From Cognatishimia sp. SS12 (GTDB lineage: Bacteria; Pseudomonadota; Alphaproteobacteria; Rhodobacterales; Rhodobacteraceae), in contig NZ_JAQNCZ010000004.1 of assembly GCF_028369055.1 (NCBI RefSeq), forward strand, positions 124,001 to 188,000: a stretch of 64,000 nt of DNA, read 5' to 3'. The position numbers were made by a program, and so were the translations under genes. The notes beneath the pieces are model-generated. The model was not told where the DNA came from and did no database searches. It was given only the letters and a program-made list of their open reading frames with translations. How positions within the stretch are numbered: the first letter of the stretch is position 1; each line of letters starts with the position of its first letter. This document shows, piece after piece, positions 51,761 through 61,165 of the stretch.

Positions 51761-52933
51761 ATGACCATGCGATCTGCAAAACGTTTTGTTGCAGCCCTCT
51801 TCGCTTCGGCGTTGCTGGCACTGCCTGCGGCAGGTTTTGAAACCCGCGCCAAAGCGGCCTTTGTGCTGGATCAGACCACCGGCACGATCCTGATGGCAAA
51901 AAATGCCGATGAGGCGCTGCCGCCTGCGTCGATGTCCAAACTGATGACGCTCTATATGACGTTTGAAGCCATTCGCGATGGTCGCCTGTCGATGGAAGAA
52001 AAGCTGCCGGTATCGCAACATGCGATGAGTTATGGCGGTTCTACCATGTTTCTGGATACGACCGATCGCGTGAAGGTCGCCGACCTATTGCGGGGCATCA
52101 TCGTGCTGTCGGGCAACGACGCATGCGTTGTGTTGGCCGAAACCCTCAGCCCAGATGGCACCGAAGCCGGATTTGCCCGGCAGATGACATTGCGGGCACG
52201 CCAGCTGGGCATGACCAATTCAACCTTTGCCAACTCCAACGGCTGGCCGGCAGCGGGGCACCGCATGTCGATGCGCGATCTGGTGCTACTGGCCAACCGG
52301 CTGATCACCGATTTTCCCGAATTTTACCCCATGTTTGCCGAGACCGAATTTGCCTTTGACGGGCGGGCCCCAAAGAACACGCTGAACCGCAATCCGCTGC
52401 TCAACCTTGGAATTGGTGCGGATGGTCTGAAAACGGGCCACACGCAAGAGGCAGGCTATGGGCTGGTCGGCTCTGCACGGCAGGGGCAACGCCGGGTGAT
52501 CTTTGCGCTTTCCGGGCTGGAAAGCACGCGCGCCCGCGCTGAAGTGTCCGAACAGGTCGTCAATTGGGCCTTCCGCCAATTCAGCGAACACAAACTGCTG
52601 CGCGCTGGTCGCCGGGTCGCCACAGCAGATGTCTGGATGGGGGATGCCCCACGTGTCGGGCTGGTCGCGGCCGACGATGTCGATGTGCTGCTGCCGGTGC
52701 TGGGGCAGGATGATGTGGCCGCCGAGGTGGTCTATCACGGCCCGCTTGAAGCACCGATTGCGCAAGGTCAGCAGATTGCTGAACTGGTGCTGAAACCCGT
52801 GGACTTGCCTGAAATTCGCGTGCCGCTTGTCGCCGAAAGCGATGTGGGCAGCGGCGGTTTTGCCGTCCGTTTGCGCACCGCGACCACGGTGCTTTTGGGG
52901 CAGCTTGGCCTCTCGCTTGAGGGCGCGTCGTGA
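51761..52933 (+). CDS. dacC: D-alanyl-D-alanine carboxypeptidase (PBP5/6 type)
   Basis: The 390-residue protein has a Sec signal (AKRFVAALFASALLALPAAGF) and the penicillin-binding triad: SMSK near residues 58-61, SGN near 117-119, and KTG near 226-228. A C-terminal PBP5-type beta domain is present (VDVLLPVLGQDDVAAEVVY). The final helix is a likely amphipathic membrane anchor. It trims the terminal D-Ala of peptidoglycan pentapeptides. AAGGAGAGC precedes the ATG. Its stop overlaps tmk by four bases. The dacA/dacC choice of symbol is arbitrary. Confidence 0.92.
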   Translation: MTMRSAKRFVAALFASALLALPAAGFETRAKAAFVLDQTTGTILMAKNADEALPPASMSKLMTLYMTFEAIRDGRLSMEEKLPVSQHAMSYGGSTMFLDTTDRVKVADLLRGIIVLSGNDACVVLAETLSPDGTEAGFARQMTLRARQLGMTNSTFANSNGWPAAGHRMSMRDLVLLANRLITDFPEFYPMFAETEFAFDGRAPKNTLNRNPLLNLGIGADGLKTGHTQEAGYGLVGSARQGQRRVIFALSGLESTRARAEVSEQVVNWAFRQFSEHKLLRAGRRVATADVWMGDAPRVGLVAADDVDVLLPVLGQDDVAAEVVYHGPLEAPIAQGQQIAELVLKPVDLPEIRVPLVAESDVGSGGFAVRLRTATTVLLGQLGLSLEGAS

Positions 52934-53574
52934 CCGGCACAAACCTGGGCAAGCAACAGGGCGTGTTCATCACATTCGAAGGCATCGACGGCTCTGGGAA
53001 ATCCACACAAACGCGGCACCTTGCGGACCATCTGCGCGCGCAGGGCCACGACGTGGTGCTGACGCGCGAGCCGGGCGGCTCCACCGGGGCTGAGGAAATC
53101 CGTGCGCTGGTGTTGGAAGGCGACCCGGACCGCTGGTCGGCCGAGACCGAGCTTCTGCTCTTTACCGCCGCGCGCCGCGACCATTTGGAACGCACGATCA
53201 ACCCGGCGCTGGCGGCAGGCAAAATCGTGATCTGCGACCGGTTTGTGGACAGCACGCGCATGTATCAGGGTCTGTCGCGCGGCAATTTGCGCGCCGAAGT
53301 CGACGCGCTGCACGATCTGATGATTGGCCGGGAGGCGGACCTGACCATTCTGGTGGATATGGATCCGGCCACCGGCCTTGCGCGCGCCAAAGGGCGGCAG
53401 ACCACCGAAGAACGCTTTGAGGATTTTGGCCAAGACCTGCAAACGCAGATGCGCAGCGGCTTTCTGGCGCTGGCCAAAGCGCATTCAGATCGGTTCCGCG
53501 TGATCAATGGCGCGCAGAGCCAAGAGGCCGTTGCCGCAGATATCCAAGCGGCGGTTGAGGATTACCTGTCATGA
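52930..53574 (+). CDS. tmk: Thymidylate kinase
   Basis: The 214-residue protein has the P-loop FEGIDGSGKSTQ near residue 15, the DR(F/Y)xxST motif in CDRFVDSTRMYQG near residue 100, and a lid region RAKGRQTTEERFEDFG near 155. It phosphorylates dTMP to dTDP. The start ATG/GTG overlaps the dacC stop (GTGA), and its own stop overlaps holB (ATGA). Confidence 0.96.
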   Translation: MTGTNLGKQQGVFITFEGIDGSGKSTQTRHLADHLRAQGHDVVLTREPGGSTGAEEIRALVLEGDPDRWSAETELLLFTAARRDHLERTINPALAAGKIVICDRFVDSTRMYQGLSRGNLRAEVDALHDLMIGREADLTILVDMDPATGLARAKGRQTTEERFEDFGQDLQTQMRSGFLALAKAHSDRFRVINGAQSQEAVAADIQAAVEDYLS

Positions 53575-54692
53575 GCACCGGCGAAGAGCTGCCTGAGCCA
53601 GACCGCCTGCCCGGCGCGCCGCACCCGCGCGAGACGCTGCAGCTTTTTGGCCAGAGCGCGGCTGAGGCGGCCTTTCTTGAGGCTTTCAACGCAGAGCGCC
53701 TGCACCACGGCTGGCTGATCACCGGCCCGCGCGGCGTCGGCAAAGCCACGCTGGCCTGGCAGATTGCACGGTTTCTGCTGGCGACGCCCAAGTCCGATGG
53801 CGGTCTCTTTGGCGATGCCCCACAAATCGCGACCAGCTTGCAGATTGACCCCGAGCACCCGGTGGCGCGGCGCATTCAGGCCGGGTCGGAACCGGGGCTG
53901 TTTTCAGTCAAACGGCCCTATGATGAGAAAACCAAAAAACTGAAATCGCAGATCACTGTTGATGAAATTCGCAAATTGAAGAATTTCTTTGCGCTGTCTG
54001 CGGCAGATGGCGGGCGGCGTGTCGTCATTGTGGACAGCGCAGATGAGATGAACACCAGCGCCGCCAACGCGCTGCTGAAACTGCTCGAAGAGCCCCCTGC
54101 GGACACCACGATCCTGCTGATCTCACATCAGCCGTCGCGGCTGTTGCCCACCATCCGTTCGCGCTGCCGAGAATTGCGCCTGACCCAATTGCAGCCCGAG
54201 GATATGGCAGCGGCTCTGGCGCAGGCCGAGGTTGAGACTGACGCCAGCGCCGCCATGTCAGAGTTGTCGGCCGGGTCCATCGGTGATGCAATCCGCTTGG
54301 CGCAGATGGAAGGGTTGGCGACCTATACGGCGCTGATCTCGCTGTTCCAGGACTTACCGGGTTTGGATCGTCAGCGCGCATTGAAACTGGCCGACATGGC
54401 CGCGGCGCGCGGTGCGGATGACCGCTTTGAACAGCTCTTGAACTTGATTGATCTGTTCCTGATCCGCCTGGCGCGCACCGGGGCCACCGGCCAGCCCCCT
54501 GCGGTCGAGGTTGCGCCCGGCGAGGCCGCGTTGTTCGCCCGTCTTGCGCCCACTGTTGAAAAAACCCGCAAATGGGCAGAGGTTGCCGCAGAAATCACCG
54601 CGCGCAGCCGTCATGGTAAGTCGGTAAACCTTGACCCTGCCGCGCTCGTGCTGGATACGGTTTGGAAGATACAACAAACCGCCCAGACGTAA
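53571..54692 (+). CDS. holB: DNA polymerase III subunit delta'
   Basis: The 373-residue AAA+ clamp-loader subunit has a P-loop-like GPRGVGKATLAW near residue 53, VIVDSADEMNTSAANALLKLLEEPPADTTILLISHQP near 150, and the sensor SRCRELRL near 193. The usual zinc-binding Cys cluster of gamma/delta' is absent, as is common in alphaproteobacterial HolB. It helps load the sliding clamp. It overlaps tmk by four bases and is one base from tatD. Confidence 0.93.
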   Translation: MSTGEELPEPDRLPGAPHPRETLQLFGQSAAEAAFLEAFNAERLHHGWLITGPRGVGKATLAWQIARFLLATPKSDGGLFGDAPQIATSLQIDPEHPVARRIQAGSEPGLFSVKRPYDEKTKKLKSQITVDEIRKLKNFFALSAADGGRRVVIVDSADEMNTSAANALLKLLEEPPADTTILLISHQPSRLLPTIRSRCRELRLTQLQPEDMAAALAQAEVETDASAAMSELSAGSIGDAIRLAQMEGLATYTALISLFQDLPGLDRQRALKLADMAAARGADDRFEQLLNLIDLFLIRLARTGATGQPPAVEVAPGEAALFARLAPTVEKTRKWAEVAAEITARSRHGKSVNLDPAALVLDTVWKIQQTAQT

Positions 54693-54693
54693 G

Positions 54694-55500
54694 ATGACCG
54701 ACGCACCACAGATCACCGATAGCCATTGCCACCTTGATTTCCCCGACTTTGACGGAGAGCTTGAGGCCGTGATTGACCGCGCCAAATCGGCTGGCGTGAC
54801 GCGCATGGTCACGATCTGCACCAAGCTGCGCAATGAACCGCAGGTGCGCGCCATCGCCGAGGCCCATGATCCTGTGTTTTATGCCGCCGGCACCCACCCG
54901 ATGAGCGCGGCGGATGAACCTCTGGTGAGCGTCGAAGATCTGGTGGCACTTGCCAAGCACCCGAAATTTGTCGGCATCGGTGAAAGCGGGCTGGATTATC
55001 ACTATACCGCGGACAGCAAGGCCATTCAGCAGGAGTCGCTGCTGGTCCATATCGAGGCCGCGCGCCAGACTGGCCTGCCGCTGATCATTCACGCCCGCGC
55101 GGCGGATGAGGATATGGCGCAGATCCTCAGCAGTGAATTCGCCAAAGGGGCCTATTCCTGCGTGATGCATTGTTATTGCTCTGGACCGGATCTGGCCAAA
55201 CGCTGCCTGGATCTGGGCTTTTACCTGTCGATGTCCGGCATCGCGACTTTCAAAAACAGCCAAGAGGTGCGCGATATCTTCGCGGCCGCCCCGATTGACC
55301 GCATCCTCGTGGAAACCGACGCGCCGTATCTTGCGCCGACGCCGCATCGCGGCAAGCGCAATGAACCGGCCTATACCGCTCATACCGCCCGCATGGGGGC
55401 CGAGCTGTTTGGCCTGCCCTATGCCGATTTTGCAGCGCAGACCCAACGCAATTTTGAGCGCTTGTTTTCCAAAGCAACGCCCAAAGCCGCCGCCGCATGA
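54694..55500 (+). CDS. TatD-family metal-dependent hydrolase/DNase
   Basis: The ATG at 54694 immediately follows holB; an upstream in-frame start lies inside holB. The 268-residue TIM-barrel protein has the TatD motifs DSHCHLDF (residues 8-15), GESGLDYHY near 108, MHCYCSGPDLAKRC near 160 and ETDAPYLAP near 207. Members are 3'-5' nucleases or D-aminoacyl hydrolases that bind two metals. This gene is in the conserved tmk-holB-tatD-MBL string. Confidence 0.93.
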   Translation: MTDAPQITDSHCHLDFPDFDGELEAVIDRAKSAGVTRMVTICTKLRNEPQVRAIAEAHDPVFYAAGTHPMSAADEPLVSVEDLVALAKHPKFVGIGESGLDYHYTADSKAIQQESLLVHIEAARQTGLPLIIHARAADEDMAQILSSEFAKGAYSCVMHCYCSGPDLAKRCLDLGFYLSMSGIATFKNSQEVRDIFAAAPIDRILVETDAPYLAPTPHRGKRNEPAYTAHTARMGAELFGLPYADFAAQTQRNFERLFSKATPKAAAA

Positions 55501-56297
55501 GCGATCAGCTGATCATAACCATTCTGGGCTGCGGCAGCTCTGGCGGGGTGCCCCGCCTTGGCGGCCATTGGGGGGATTGCGACCCGCATGAGCCGAAAAA
55601 CCGCCGCAGCCGCTGTTCTATTCTGGTGCAACGTCAGGGCCCCGATGGTGTCACAACCGTGCTGGTGGATACATCCCCTGATATGCGGCAACAGCTGCTG
55701 AACGCGGGTATTGGTGCGCTTGATGGGGTGATTTACACCCATGCCCATGCAGATCACGTACATGGGATCGACGATCTGCGCATGGTGGTGTTCAACATGC
55801 GCAAACGTGTGCCTGTCTGGGCGGATGGCCCGACGCAAGATGCGCTCTTGTCGCGGTTTGGCTATGCCTTTGTGCAGCCCGACGATTCCCCTTACCCGCC
55901 TATTCTGGATCTGCATAGCATCGCTGGTGATGTCACGATTTCTGGGGCGGGCGGCGATCTGACCTTCCGTTCGCTTGAAGTGGAACACGGCAGCATCGAC
56001 GCGCTTGGTTTTCGCATCAATGACGTGGCCTATATGCCGGATGTCTCGGCAATCCCGGAGCCGGTGTGGCCCGCGCTGTCCGGTCTGAAGTGCTGGATTC
56101 TTGACGCCCTGCGGCGCACGCCCCACCCCACCCATGTGCATCTTGACCGCGCATTGGAATGGATCGCCCGCGCGGCCCCCGAAAGTGCCGTCTTGACCAA
56201 CATGCACATTGATCTTGATTACGCGACCGTCGCGGCAGAAACCCCAGCGCATATTCAGCCCGCCTTTGATGGTCTGACGCTGCGGTTTGACCTTTAG
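55497..56297 (+). CDS. MBL-fold phosphodiesterase, PhnP-like
   Basis: The 266-residue protein overlaps tatD by ATGA. It has GCGSSGGVPR near residue 11, a Cys pair region (GDCDPH...RRSRCSILV), and the metal motif THAHADHVHGIDDLR near 81-95, with LDYATV near 240. This is the PhnP/RNase Z-like branch. PhnP hydrolyses 5-phosphoribosyl 1,2-cyclic phosphate in C-P lyase pathways; a complete C-P lyase operon begins 1.7 kb away on the other strand. However, homologues lie beside tatD in many genomes without phn genes, so PhnP function is possible but not secure. Confidence 0.85.
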   Translation: MSDQLIITILGCGSSGGVPRLGGHWGDCDPHEPKNRRSRCSILVQRQGPDGVTTVLVDTSPDMRQQLLNAGIGALDGVIYTHAHADHVHGIDDLRMVVFNMRKRVPVWADGPTQDALLSRFGYAFVQPDDSPYPPILDLHSIAGDVTISGAGGDLTFRSLEVEHGSIDALGFRINDVAYMPDVSAIPEPVWPALSGLKCWILDALRRTPHPTHVHLDRALEWIARAAPESAVLTNMHIDLDYATVAAETPAHIQPAFDGLTLRFDL

Positions 56298-56312
56298 CGT
56301 TATCCGCACAGC

Positions 56313-57242
56313 ATGGCCGGCAATCTGAACATAATCCTTCCGGTCTTTGTGTTGATCGGTCTGGGCTATGCCCTGCGTTGGCGCGGCATCATGACGGACC
56401 AGATGATTGACGCGCTGATGCGCTTTGCGCTGAAACTCGCCGTGCCCGCACTGCTGTTTCGCGCCATATCTACGCTTGATCTCGCGGCGCATATGAACTG
56501 GCCGCTTTTGGTCAGTTTTTATGCCGGGGCGGGCAGTTGCTTTCTTCTCGGAAGCCTGGGCGCGCGGCTGCTCTTTGGGCGCTCTGCTCAGGACAGCATC
56601 GCCATCGGTTTCTGTTGCCTGTTTTCAAACTCGCTTCTGCTGGGGTTGCCCATCGCAGACCGCGCCTATGGCGACGCTGTGCTCAGCAGTATGTTCGCCA
56701 TCATCTCTGTGCATTCCTTGTTCTGCTACGGGCTGGGCATCACCGTTATGGAAATTAGCACCGCCAAGGGACAAAGCGTGTTGGCCACGCTGAACACCGT
56801 GCGGCGCGGCATGTTCAATAATATGCTGGTCCTCGCCATCTTTGCCGGTTTTGCGGTCAACCTTTCGGGCATCCAAGTGCCGGTGCCGCTTGCCGATAGT
56901 TTTGATCTGCTGGCCCGCACCGCCCTGCCAGTGGCGCTGTTTGGCATTGGCGGCGTTTTGCGCCGCTATCGCCGCGAAGGTGACAGCCGCATCATCCTGT
57001 TCATCTGCGCCCTGTCCTTGATCATCCACCCGACGATTGCCTTTGCTATGGGGCACGCGCTGTCGTTGCCCCAGGACACCCTGCGGGCCGCGGTGATCAC
57101 CGCGACCATGCCGCCTGGGGTGAATGCCTATCTCTTTGCCGCGCTTTATGGCCGCGCCATGCGGGTGGCTGCCTCTTCTGTGCTGATCGGCACGGCCTTT
57201 TCGATTTTGACCATTTCCGTTTGGTTGCAGATCCTGCCTTAA
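56313..57242 (+). CDS. AEC-family (auxin efflux carrier) transporter
   Basis: The 309-residue protein has about ten transmembrane helices and the AEC signatures ILPVFVLIGLGYALRWRG at the N-terminus, NSLLLGLPIADRAYG near residue 110, and the C-terminal MPPGVNAYLFAALYG near 265-280. AEC proteins are secondary transporters for organic acids such as malate, lactate or malonate. It starts 15 bp after the MBL gene and may share its transcript. Confidence 0.9.
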   Translation: MAGNLNIILPVFVLIGLGYALRWRGIMTDQMIDALMRFALKLAVPALLFRAISTLDLAAHMNWPLLVSFYAGAGSCFLLGSLGARLLFGRSAQDSIAIGFCCLFSNSLLLGLPIADRAYGDAVLSSMFAIISVHSLFCYGLGITVMEISTAKGQSVLATLNTVRRGMFNNMLVLAIFAGFAVNLSGIQVPVPLADSFDLLARTALPVALFGIGGVLRRYRREGDSRIILFICALSLIIHPTIAFAMGHALSLPQDTLRAAVITATMPPGVNAYLFAALYGRAMRVAASSVLIGTAFSILTISVWLQILP

Positions 57243-57325
57243 GCGCCGCGCATCTTGTAAAGCGCTCCGGCACCTCCCATCTCAGGCGCGCTACTTTGAT
57301 TTTTTTGAGTTGAAAGGGATGCCCC

Positions 57326-57970
57326 ATGGCGCTTCGGATTGACATAGTCTCAGACGTGATGTGCCCCTGGTGTATCGTCGGCTACAAACAGCTAGAGCGG
57401 GCGCTCATCGACAGCGGCACCGAGGCAGAGATTTACTGGCATCCATTTGAGCTAAATCCCCAAATGGGACCCACGGGCCAAAACCTGCGTGAACATATCA
57501 CCGAAAAATACGGGTCGACCGCCGAACAATCCGAAGAGGTGCGCACCCGCTTGACAGAGCTGGGCGAGACGCTTGGCTTTGACTTCAAATTTGCGGATGA
57601 CAGCCGCATCTACAATACATTTTCGGCGCATCAACTGATCCATTGGGCCGGAGAACAAGGTAAATCGCACGCGCTGAAACAAGCATTGTTTGCCGCATAT
57701 TTCACTGATGGGCGCGATGTCTCGCAGCATGACGTGCTGGCGGATGTCGCCGCAGGCATCGGGCTGGATCGCGCTGAGGCGCTGGCGGTGCTGCAAGATG
57801 GCCGCTTCGCCGATGAAGTGCGCAACAAGGAAGACTTCTGGGCCTCACGCGGGATTTCCGGCGTGCCTGCCATGATCTTTGACAGGCAGCATCTGGTCAC
57901 GGGCGCGCAGGGCACCGACACCTATCGGCGCTTCCTGACGCAATTGGCGGGCAGCCAAGCGGCAGGCTGA
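57326..57970 (+). CDS. FrnE/DsbA-family oxidoreductase
   Basis: The 214-residue protein has a thioredoxin-fold CxxC (CPWC) in DIVSDVMCPWCIVGYKQ near residues 10-16, a helical insert, and the cis-Pro motif SGVPAMIFD near 176-184. No signal peptide is present, so it is a cytoplasmic FrnE-like protein (polyketide isomerase/oxidative-stress chaperone family), not a periplasmic DsbA. AAAGGG precedes the ATG. It converges on phnM with five bases between the two stops. Confidence 0.9.
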   Translation: MALRIDIVSDVMCPWCIVGYKQLERALIDSGTEAEIYWHPFELNPQMGPTGQNLREHITEKYGSTAEQSEEVRTRLTELGETLGFDFKFADDSRIYNTFSAHQLIHWAGEQGKSHALKQALFAAYFTDGRDVSQHDVLADVAAGIGLDRAEALAVLQDGRFADEVRNKEDFWASRGISGVPAMIFDRQHLVTGAQGTDTYRRFLTQLAGSQAAG

Positions 57971-57975
57971 CGGCC

Positions 57976-59166
57976 TTAACCGACTTGCCGCCCTTGGCTC
58001 CAGACCCCGCGCACAACCGGGGTGTCAGCCACCGTCGCAACCCGCAGCAAATCTGCGCGCAACCCGGTCTCAACCCGGCCACGATCGTGTAGTGCGCTGG
58101 CCTGTGCAGGGGCTTCAGTGATCGTGCGCACCGCGCGCGGCAGATCATCCCAGACCGCGGCCAGACGGAAGGCCGACAACAGCAGCGCCGCGGGCACATA
58201 ATCGGACGAGACAATATCCAGCAGCCCCAGGTCCGCCAGTTCCAGCGCGGAGACATTGCCCGAATGCGAGCCGCCGCGAATGATATTGGGCGCGCCCATC
58301 ATGATAGCGATGCCCGCATCGCGGCAGGCTTCGGCTGCTTCGATCGTTGTCGGAAACTCGGCAAGACGAATGCCATGCGCCGCCGAAACCGCAACCTGCG
58401 CCGATGTCGTGTCATCATGGCTGGCGAGCACGGCACCAAAGCGGGCCGCTTCGGTCACGGTCTTAGATTCATGCAGATCGCCAAATTGCTGACGCAGGTC
58501 ATATAGACGCTGGCAGTGGGCTTCGAATTCTTGATCCGAAAGACCGTTTTTGGTGGCGACATAGGCTTTGAATTTGTCCAGATTCCGGAATTGCCGTTGA
58601 CCGGGTGTGTGATCCATCAGGCTCACGATGCCGACGCGGTCCTCGGCGTCAAACTCGGCCAGTTCCGCCACCAGGGTTTCAGAGCAGACCTCGGCGCGTA
58701 AATGCAGGTAATGGCTGATTTTCAGCGCCCCCCGATCGCGCAGCGCCATCATCTCGCGCGAGAGTTCGCGCGCGTATTTGCGGTAGCGCCCTTTGCCGGT
58801 TGGGATAGAGCCGACGCGCATTGCGTCAAACACCGTGGTGATGCCACAACCGGCCAGTTCGCCGTCATGGGCCAGAATGGCGGCGTCATGCGGCCAGTCG
58901 ACCTTGGGACGCGGTTGAATGTGCCGCTCCAGATTATCGGTGTGCAGCTCAACCGCGCCAGGCATCAGCACATCGCCGCCGCAGTCCACCGCCCCAAGCG
59001 GCACCGCGTCACCTTCGCGGATATCGGCGATCACCCCATCCACGATGGTCAGCGCCCCGCGCAGCACGTGATCCGGCATGACAATACTGGCATTGGCAAG
59101 GCAGAACTCCTGCCGCTCCGGGCTGCGGCCCGATTGCAGGTTTGCACTGGTAACAGGGGTGTTCAT
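57976..59166 (-). CDS. phnM: Alpha-D-ribose 1-methylphosphonate 5-triphosphate diphosphatase
   Basis: The 396-residue amidohydrolase has MPGAVELHTDNLERHIQPRP near residue 67 (metal-binding His), VVSLMDHTPGQRQF near 180, ASHDDTT near 250 and GAPNIIRGGSHSGNVSA near 290. PhnM removes pyrophosphate from the triphosphate made by PhnGHIL, before PhnJ cleaves the C-P bond. It is the last gene of the operon and overlaps phnN by four bases. Confidence 0.95.
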   Translation of the reverse strand: MNTPVTSANLQSGRSPERQEFCLANASIVMPDHVLRGALTIVDGVIADIREGDAVPLGAVDCGGDVLMPGAVELHTDNLERHIQPRPKVDWPHDAAILAHDGELAGCGITTVFDAMRVGSIPTGKGRYRKYARELSREMMALRDRGALKISHYLHLRAEVCSETLVAELAEFDAEDRVGIVSLMDHTPGQRQFRNLDKFKAYVATKNGLSDQEFEAHCQRLYDLRQQFGDLHESKTVTEAARFGAVLASHDDTTSAQVAVSAAHGIRLAEFPTTIEAAEACRDAGIAIMMGAPNIIRGGSHSGNVSALELADLGLLDIVSSDYVPAALLLSAFRLAAVWDDLPRAVRTITEAPAQASALHDRGRVETGLRADLLRVATVADTPVVRGVWSQGRQVG

Positions 59167-59711
59167 TGTGTCGCCTCATCTGGAAAGAGCACAGCGCGCG
59201 CTGTGGCAATGGTATCGGCAAGCGCGCCGTCGTTGTTGATATTGATCGCCCGCACGCCCATCGGCAACGGCTGCGCTGCACGCGCAAGCCGCGCATCAAT
59301 CCCGGCGATGGTTTCGCGGCCACGGGTCTGCAAGCGGCCCAGCAGCACCTCGGGGCTGGCGGTGATGTTCAAGGTGACAAGTCCGGGAAAAACCGCCTGC
59401 GCTTGCAGCAGAATACTGCGCGACAGGTTCACAAGGGCATGTTCGCCCTGCGCAATGCGGGTCTTTAGCGTGGCGGGCACCCCGTAGTGCAGACCATGCG
59501 CTTGCCAATGCAGGCAAAAATCCCCTGCTGCGGCCCGCGCCTCAAATTCTGCTTCGCTGACCGGCTCATAGTCTTCGCCGCCCAAACCCGGCGCGCGCGT
59601 GATCGTCCGCTTCACCCGGTGCAGCCCGGGCACGGCACGCACAAGCCCGTCCATGACAGAATCCTTGCCGACGCCCGAAGGGCCAACAACACCGATCAGC
59701 TGCCCGCTCAT
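59163..59711 (-). CDS. phnN: Ribose 1,5-bisphosphate phosphokinase
   Basis: The 182-residue protein has a guanylate-kinase-like fold with the P-loop GPSGVGKDSVM near residues 10-20, KRTITRAPGLGGEDYEPVSEAEF near 34-56, and HGLHYGVP near 71-78. PhnN converts ribose 1,5-bisphosphate from phosphonate degradation to PRPP. It overlaps both phnL and phnM, so translation is coupled. Confidence 0.93.
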   Translation of the reverse strand: MSGQLIGVVGPSGVGKDSVMDGLVRAVPGLHRVKRTITRAPGLGGEDYEPVSEAEFEARAAAGDFCLHWQAHGLHYGVPATLKTRIAQGEHALVNLSRSILLQAQAVFPGLVTLNITASPEVLLGRLQTRGRETIAGIDARLARAAQPLPMGVRAININNDGALADTIATARAVLFPDEATQ

Positions 59712-60391
59712 GCCGCGACCTGTGGCGCAAAAAGCGTCACATCAATTTCGCGATCACAGACCTGCGCGCGGGCGGCTTCGTCATGGAAAATCCCGACGAT
59801 GGCGGCCCCGCGTGCCTTTGCCTCTTCGATCAACGACAAGACAATCGCGCGGTTTGTGGCATCCAGGCTGGCGGTCGGCTCATCCAGCATCAGCACCGGA
59901 TAAGGATGCGCAAAACCGCGCGCGATATTCACGCGCTGCTGTTCTCCGCCCGAAAATGTGGTCGGGCTGAGCGCCCAAAGCCGTTCCGGAATGTTGAGCA
60001 GGGTCAAAAGCTCTTTGGCCCGTGCATGGGCCGCGTCTTTGGCCGCGCCGCGTGCCAGCAAGGGTTCGGCCACCACATCCAAGGTTGGCACCCGTGGCAC
60101 GACGCGCAGGAATTGGCTGACATAGCCCAGGGTTTCACGCCGCAACGCGAGTATCTCGCGCGGGGCCGCGCGGGTCACATCCACGCCGGCCACCCGCACG
60201 CTGCCGGAGGCCGCAAGGTAGTTGCCATAGATAATCCGCATCAATGTCGACTTGCCAACGCCGGAGGCCCCGGTGAGTGCCACACAGGTGCCGGCCGGCA
60301 CTGTCAGTGACACATCGCGCATCACCTCAAGCACGGTGCCACCCTGATTGTGCAGGGTGAACGTCTTACAAAGGTTTTCAATCTCAATCAT
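59708..60391 (-). CDS. phnL: C-P lyase complex ABC-type protein PhnL
   Basis: The 227-residue ATPase-like protein has Walker A GASGVGKST near residue 40, signature FSGGEQQRVNIARGFA, and Walker B VLMLDEPTASLDATNR. Its length is the usual PhnL size. PhnL works with PhnI, PhnG and PhnH in forming ribose 1-methylphosphonate 5-triphosphate and binds the core complex with PhnK; it is not a transporter subunit. It lies three bases after phnK. Confidence 0.94.
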   Translation of the reverse strand: MIEIENLCKTFTLHNQGGTVLEVMRDVSLTVPAGTCVALTGASGVGKSTLMRIIYGNYLAASGSVRVAGVDVTRAAPREILALRRETLGYVSQFLRVVPRVPTLDVVAEPLLARGAAKDAAHARAKELLTLLNIPERLWALSPTTFSGGEQQRVNIARGFAHPYPVLMLDEPTASLDATNRAIVLSLIEEAKARGAAIVGIFHDEAARAQVCDREIDVTLFAPQVAA

Positions 60392-60394
60392 CGC

Positions 60395-61165
60395 TCACAC
60401 CTGCAAGATAGAGCTGACAAGCAGCTGGGTATAGGCATGCTGTGGGTCATCCAGCACCTGATCGGTCAGGCCGGTTTCCACCACATGCCCGGATTTCATC
60501 ACCATCAGCCGGTCGGCCAACAGCCGCACAACTGCGAGGTCATGGGTCACAATTATCGCAGACAGGCCCAGATCGCGCACCAAAGAGCGCAGCAGATCCA
60601 ACAGACGCGCCTGCACCGACACGTCAAGCCCGCCCGTGGGTTCATCCATAAAGACCAGCCGCGGCCCGGTCACAAGGTTGCGGGCGATCTGCAGCCGCTG
60701 TTGCATGCCGCCGGAAAAGGTGGTGGGGCGATCGTCGATGCGGTCCTCAGCGATTTCCACGCGCCCCAGCCAGTCAATCGCCTGGTGGCGAATGTCGCCA
60801 TAGTTGCGCGCGCCCACGGCCATCAACCGCTCGCCCACATTACCGCCCGCGCTGACCCCCATGCGCAGCCCGTCACGCGCGTGCTGATGCACAAAGGCCC
60901 AGTCGGTGCGCCCCAACATGCGGCGCGCCGGTTCTGACATCGTCAGCGTGTCCTGCGGCCCCTCGGCGCGGGTATCAAAAATCACCTGCCCGCTGTCCGC
61001 CGCAATATGCCCGGCGAGACAATTGAGCAGCGTCGATTTGCCAGAGCCGGATTCGCCGACAATGCCCATCACCTCGCCGGGGAAAAGATCAAAGCTGACA
61101 TCGGTGCAGCCAATATGGGCCCCGTAGGTCTTGCGGATATCCCGCACAGAAAGCAAAGGCGTCAT
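60395..61165 (-). CDS. phnK: C-P lyase complex ABC-type protein PhnK
   Basis: The 256-residue protein has Walker A GESGSGKST near residue 37, signature TFSGGMQQRLQIARNLV, and Walker B LVFMDEPTGGLDVSVQA. It resembles oligopeptide-transport ATPases but lies between phnJ and phnL. In E. coli PhnK docks on PhnJ in the C-P lyase core complex. Its start overlaps the phnJ stop by four bases. Confidence 0.94.
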   Translation of the reverse strand: MTPLLSVRDIRKTYGAHIGCTDVSFDLFPGEVMGIVGESGSGKSTLLNCLAGHIAADSGQVIFDTRAEGPQDTLTMSEPARRMLGRTDWAFVHQHARDGLRMGVSAGGNVGERLMAVGARNYGDIRHQAIDWLGRVEIAEDRIDDRPTTFSGGMQQRLQIARNLVTGPRLVFMDEPTGGLDVSVQARLLDLLRSLVRDLGLSAIIVTHDLAVVRLLADRLMVMKSGHVVETGLTDQVLDDPQHAYTQLLVSSILQV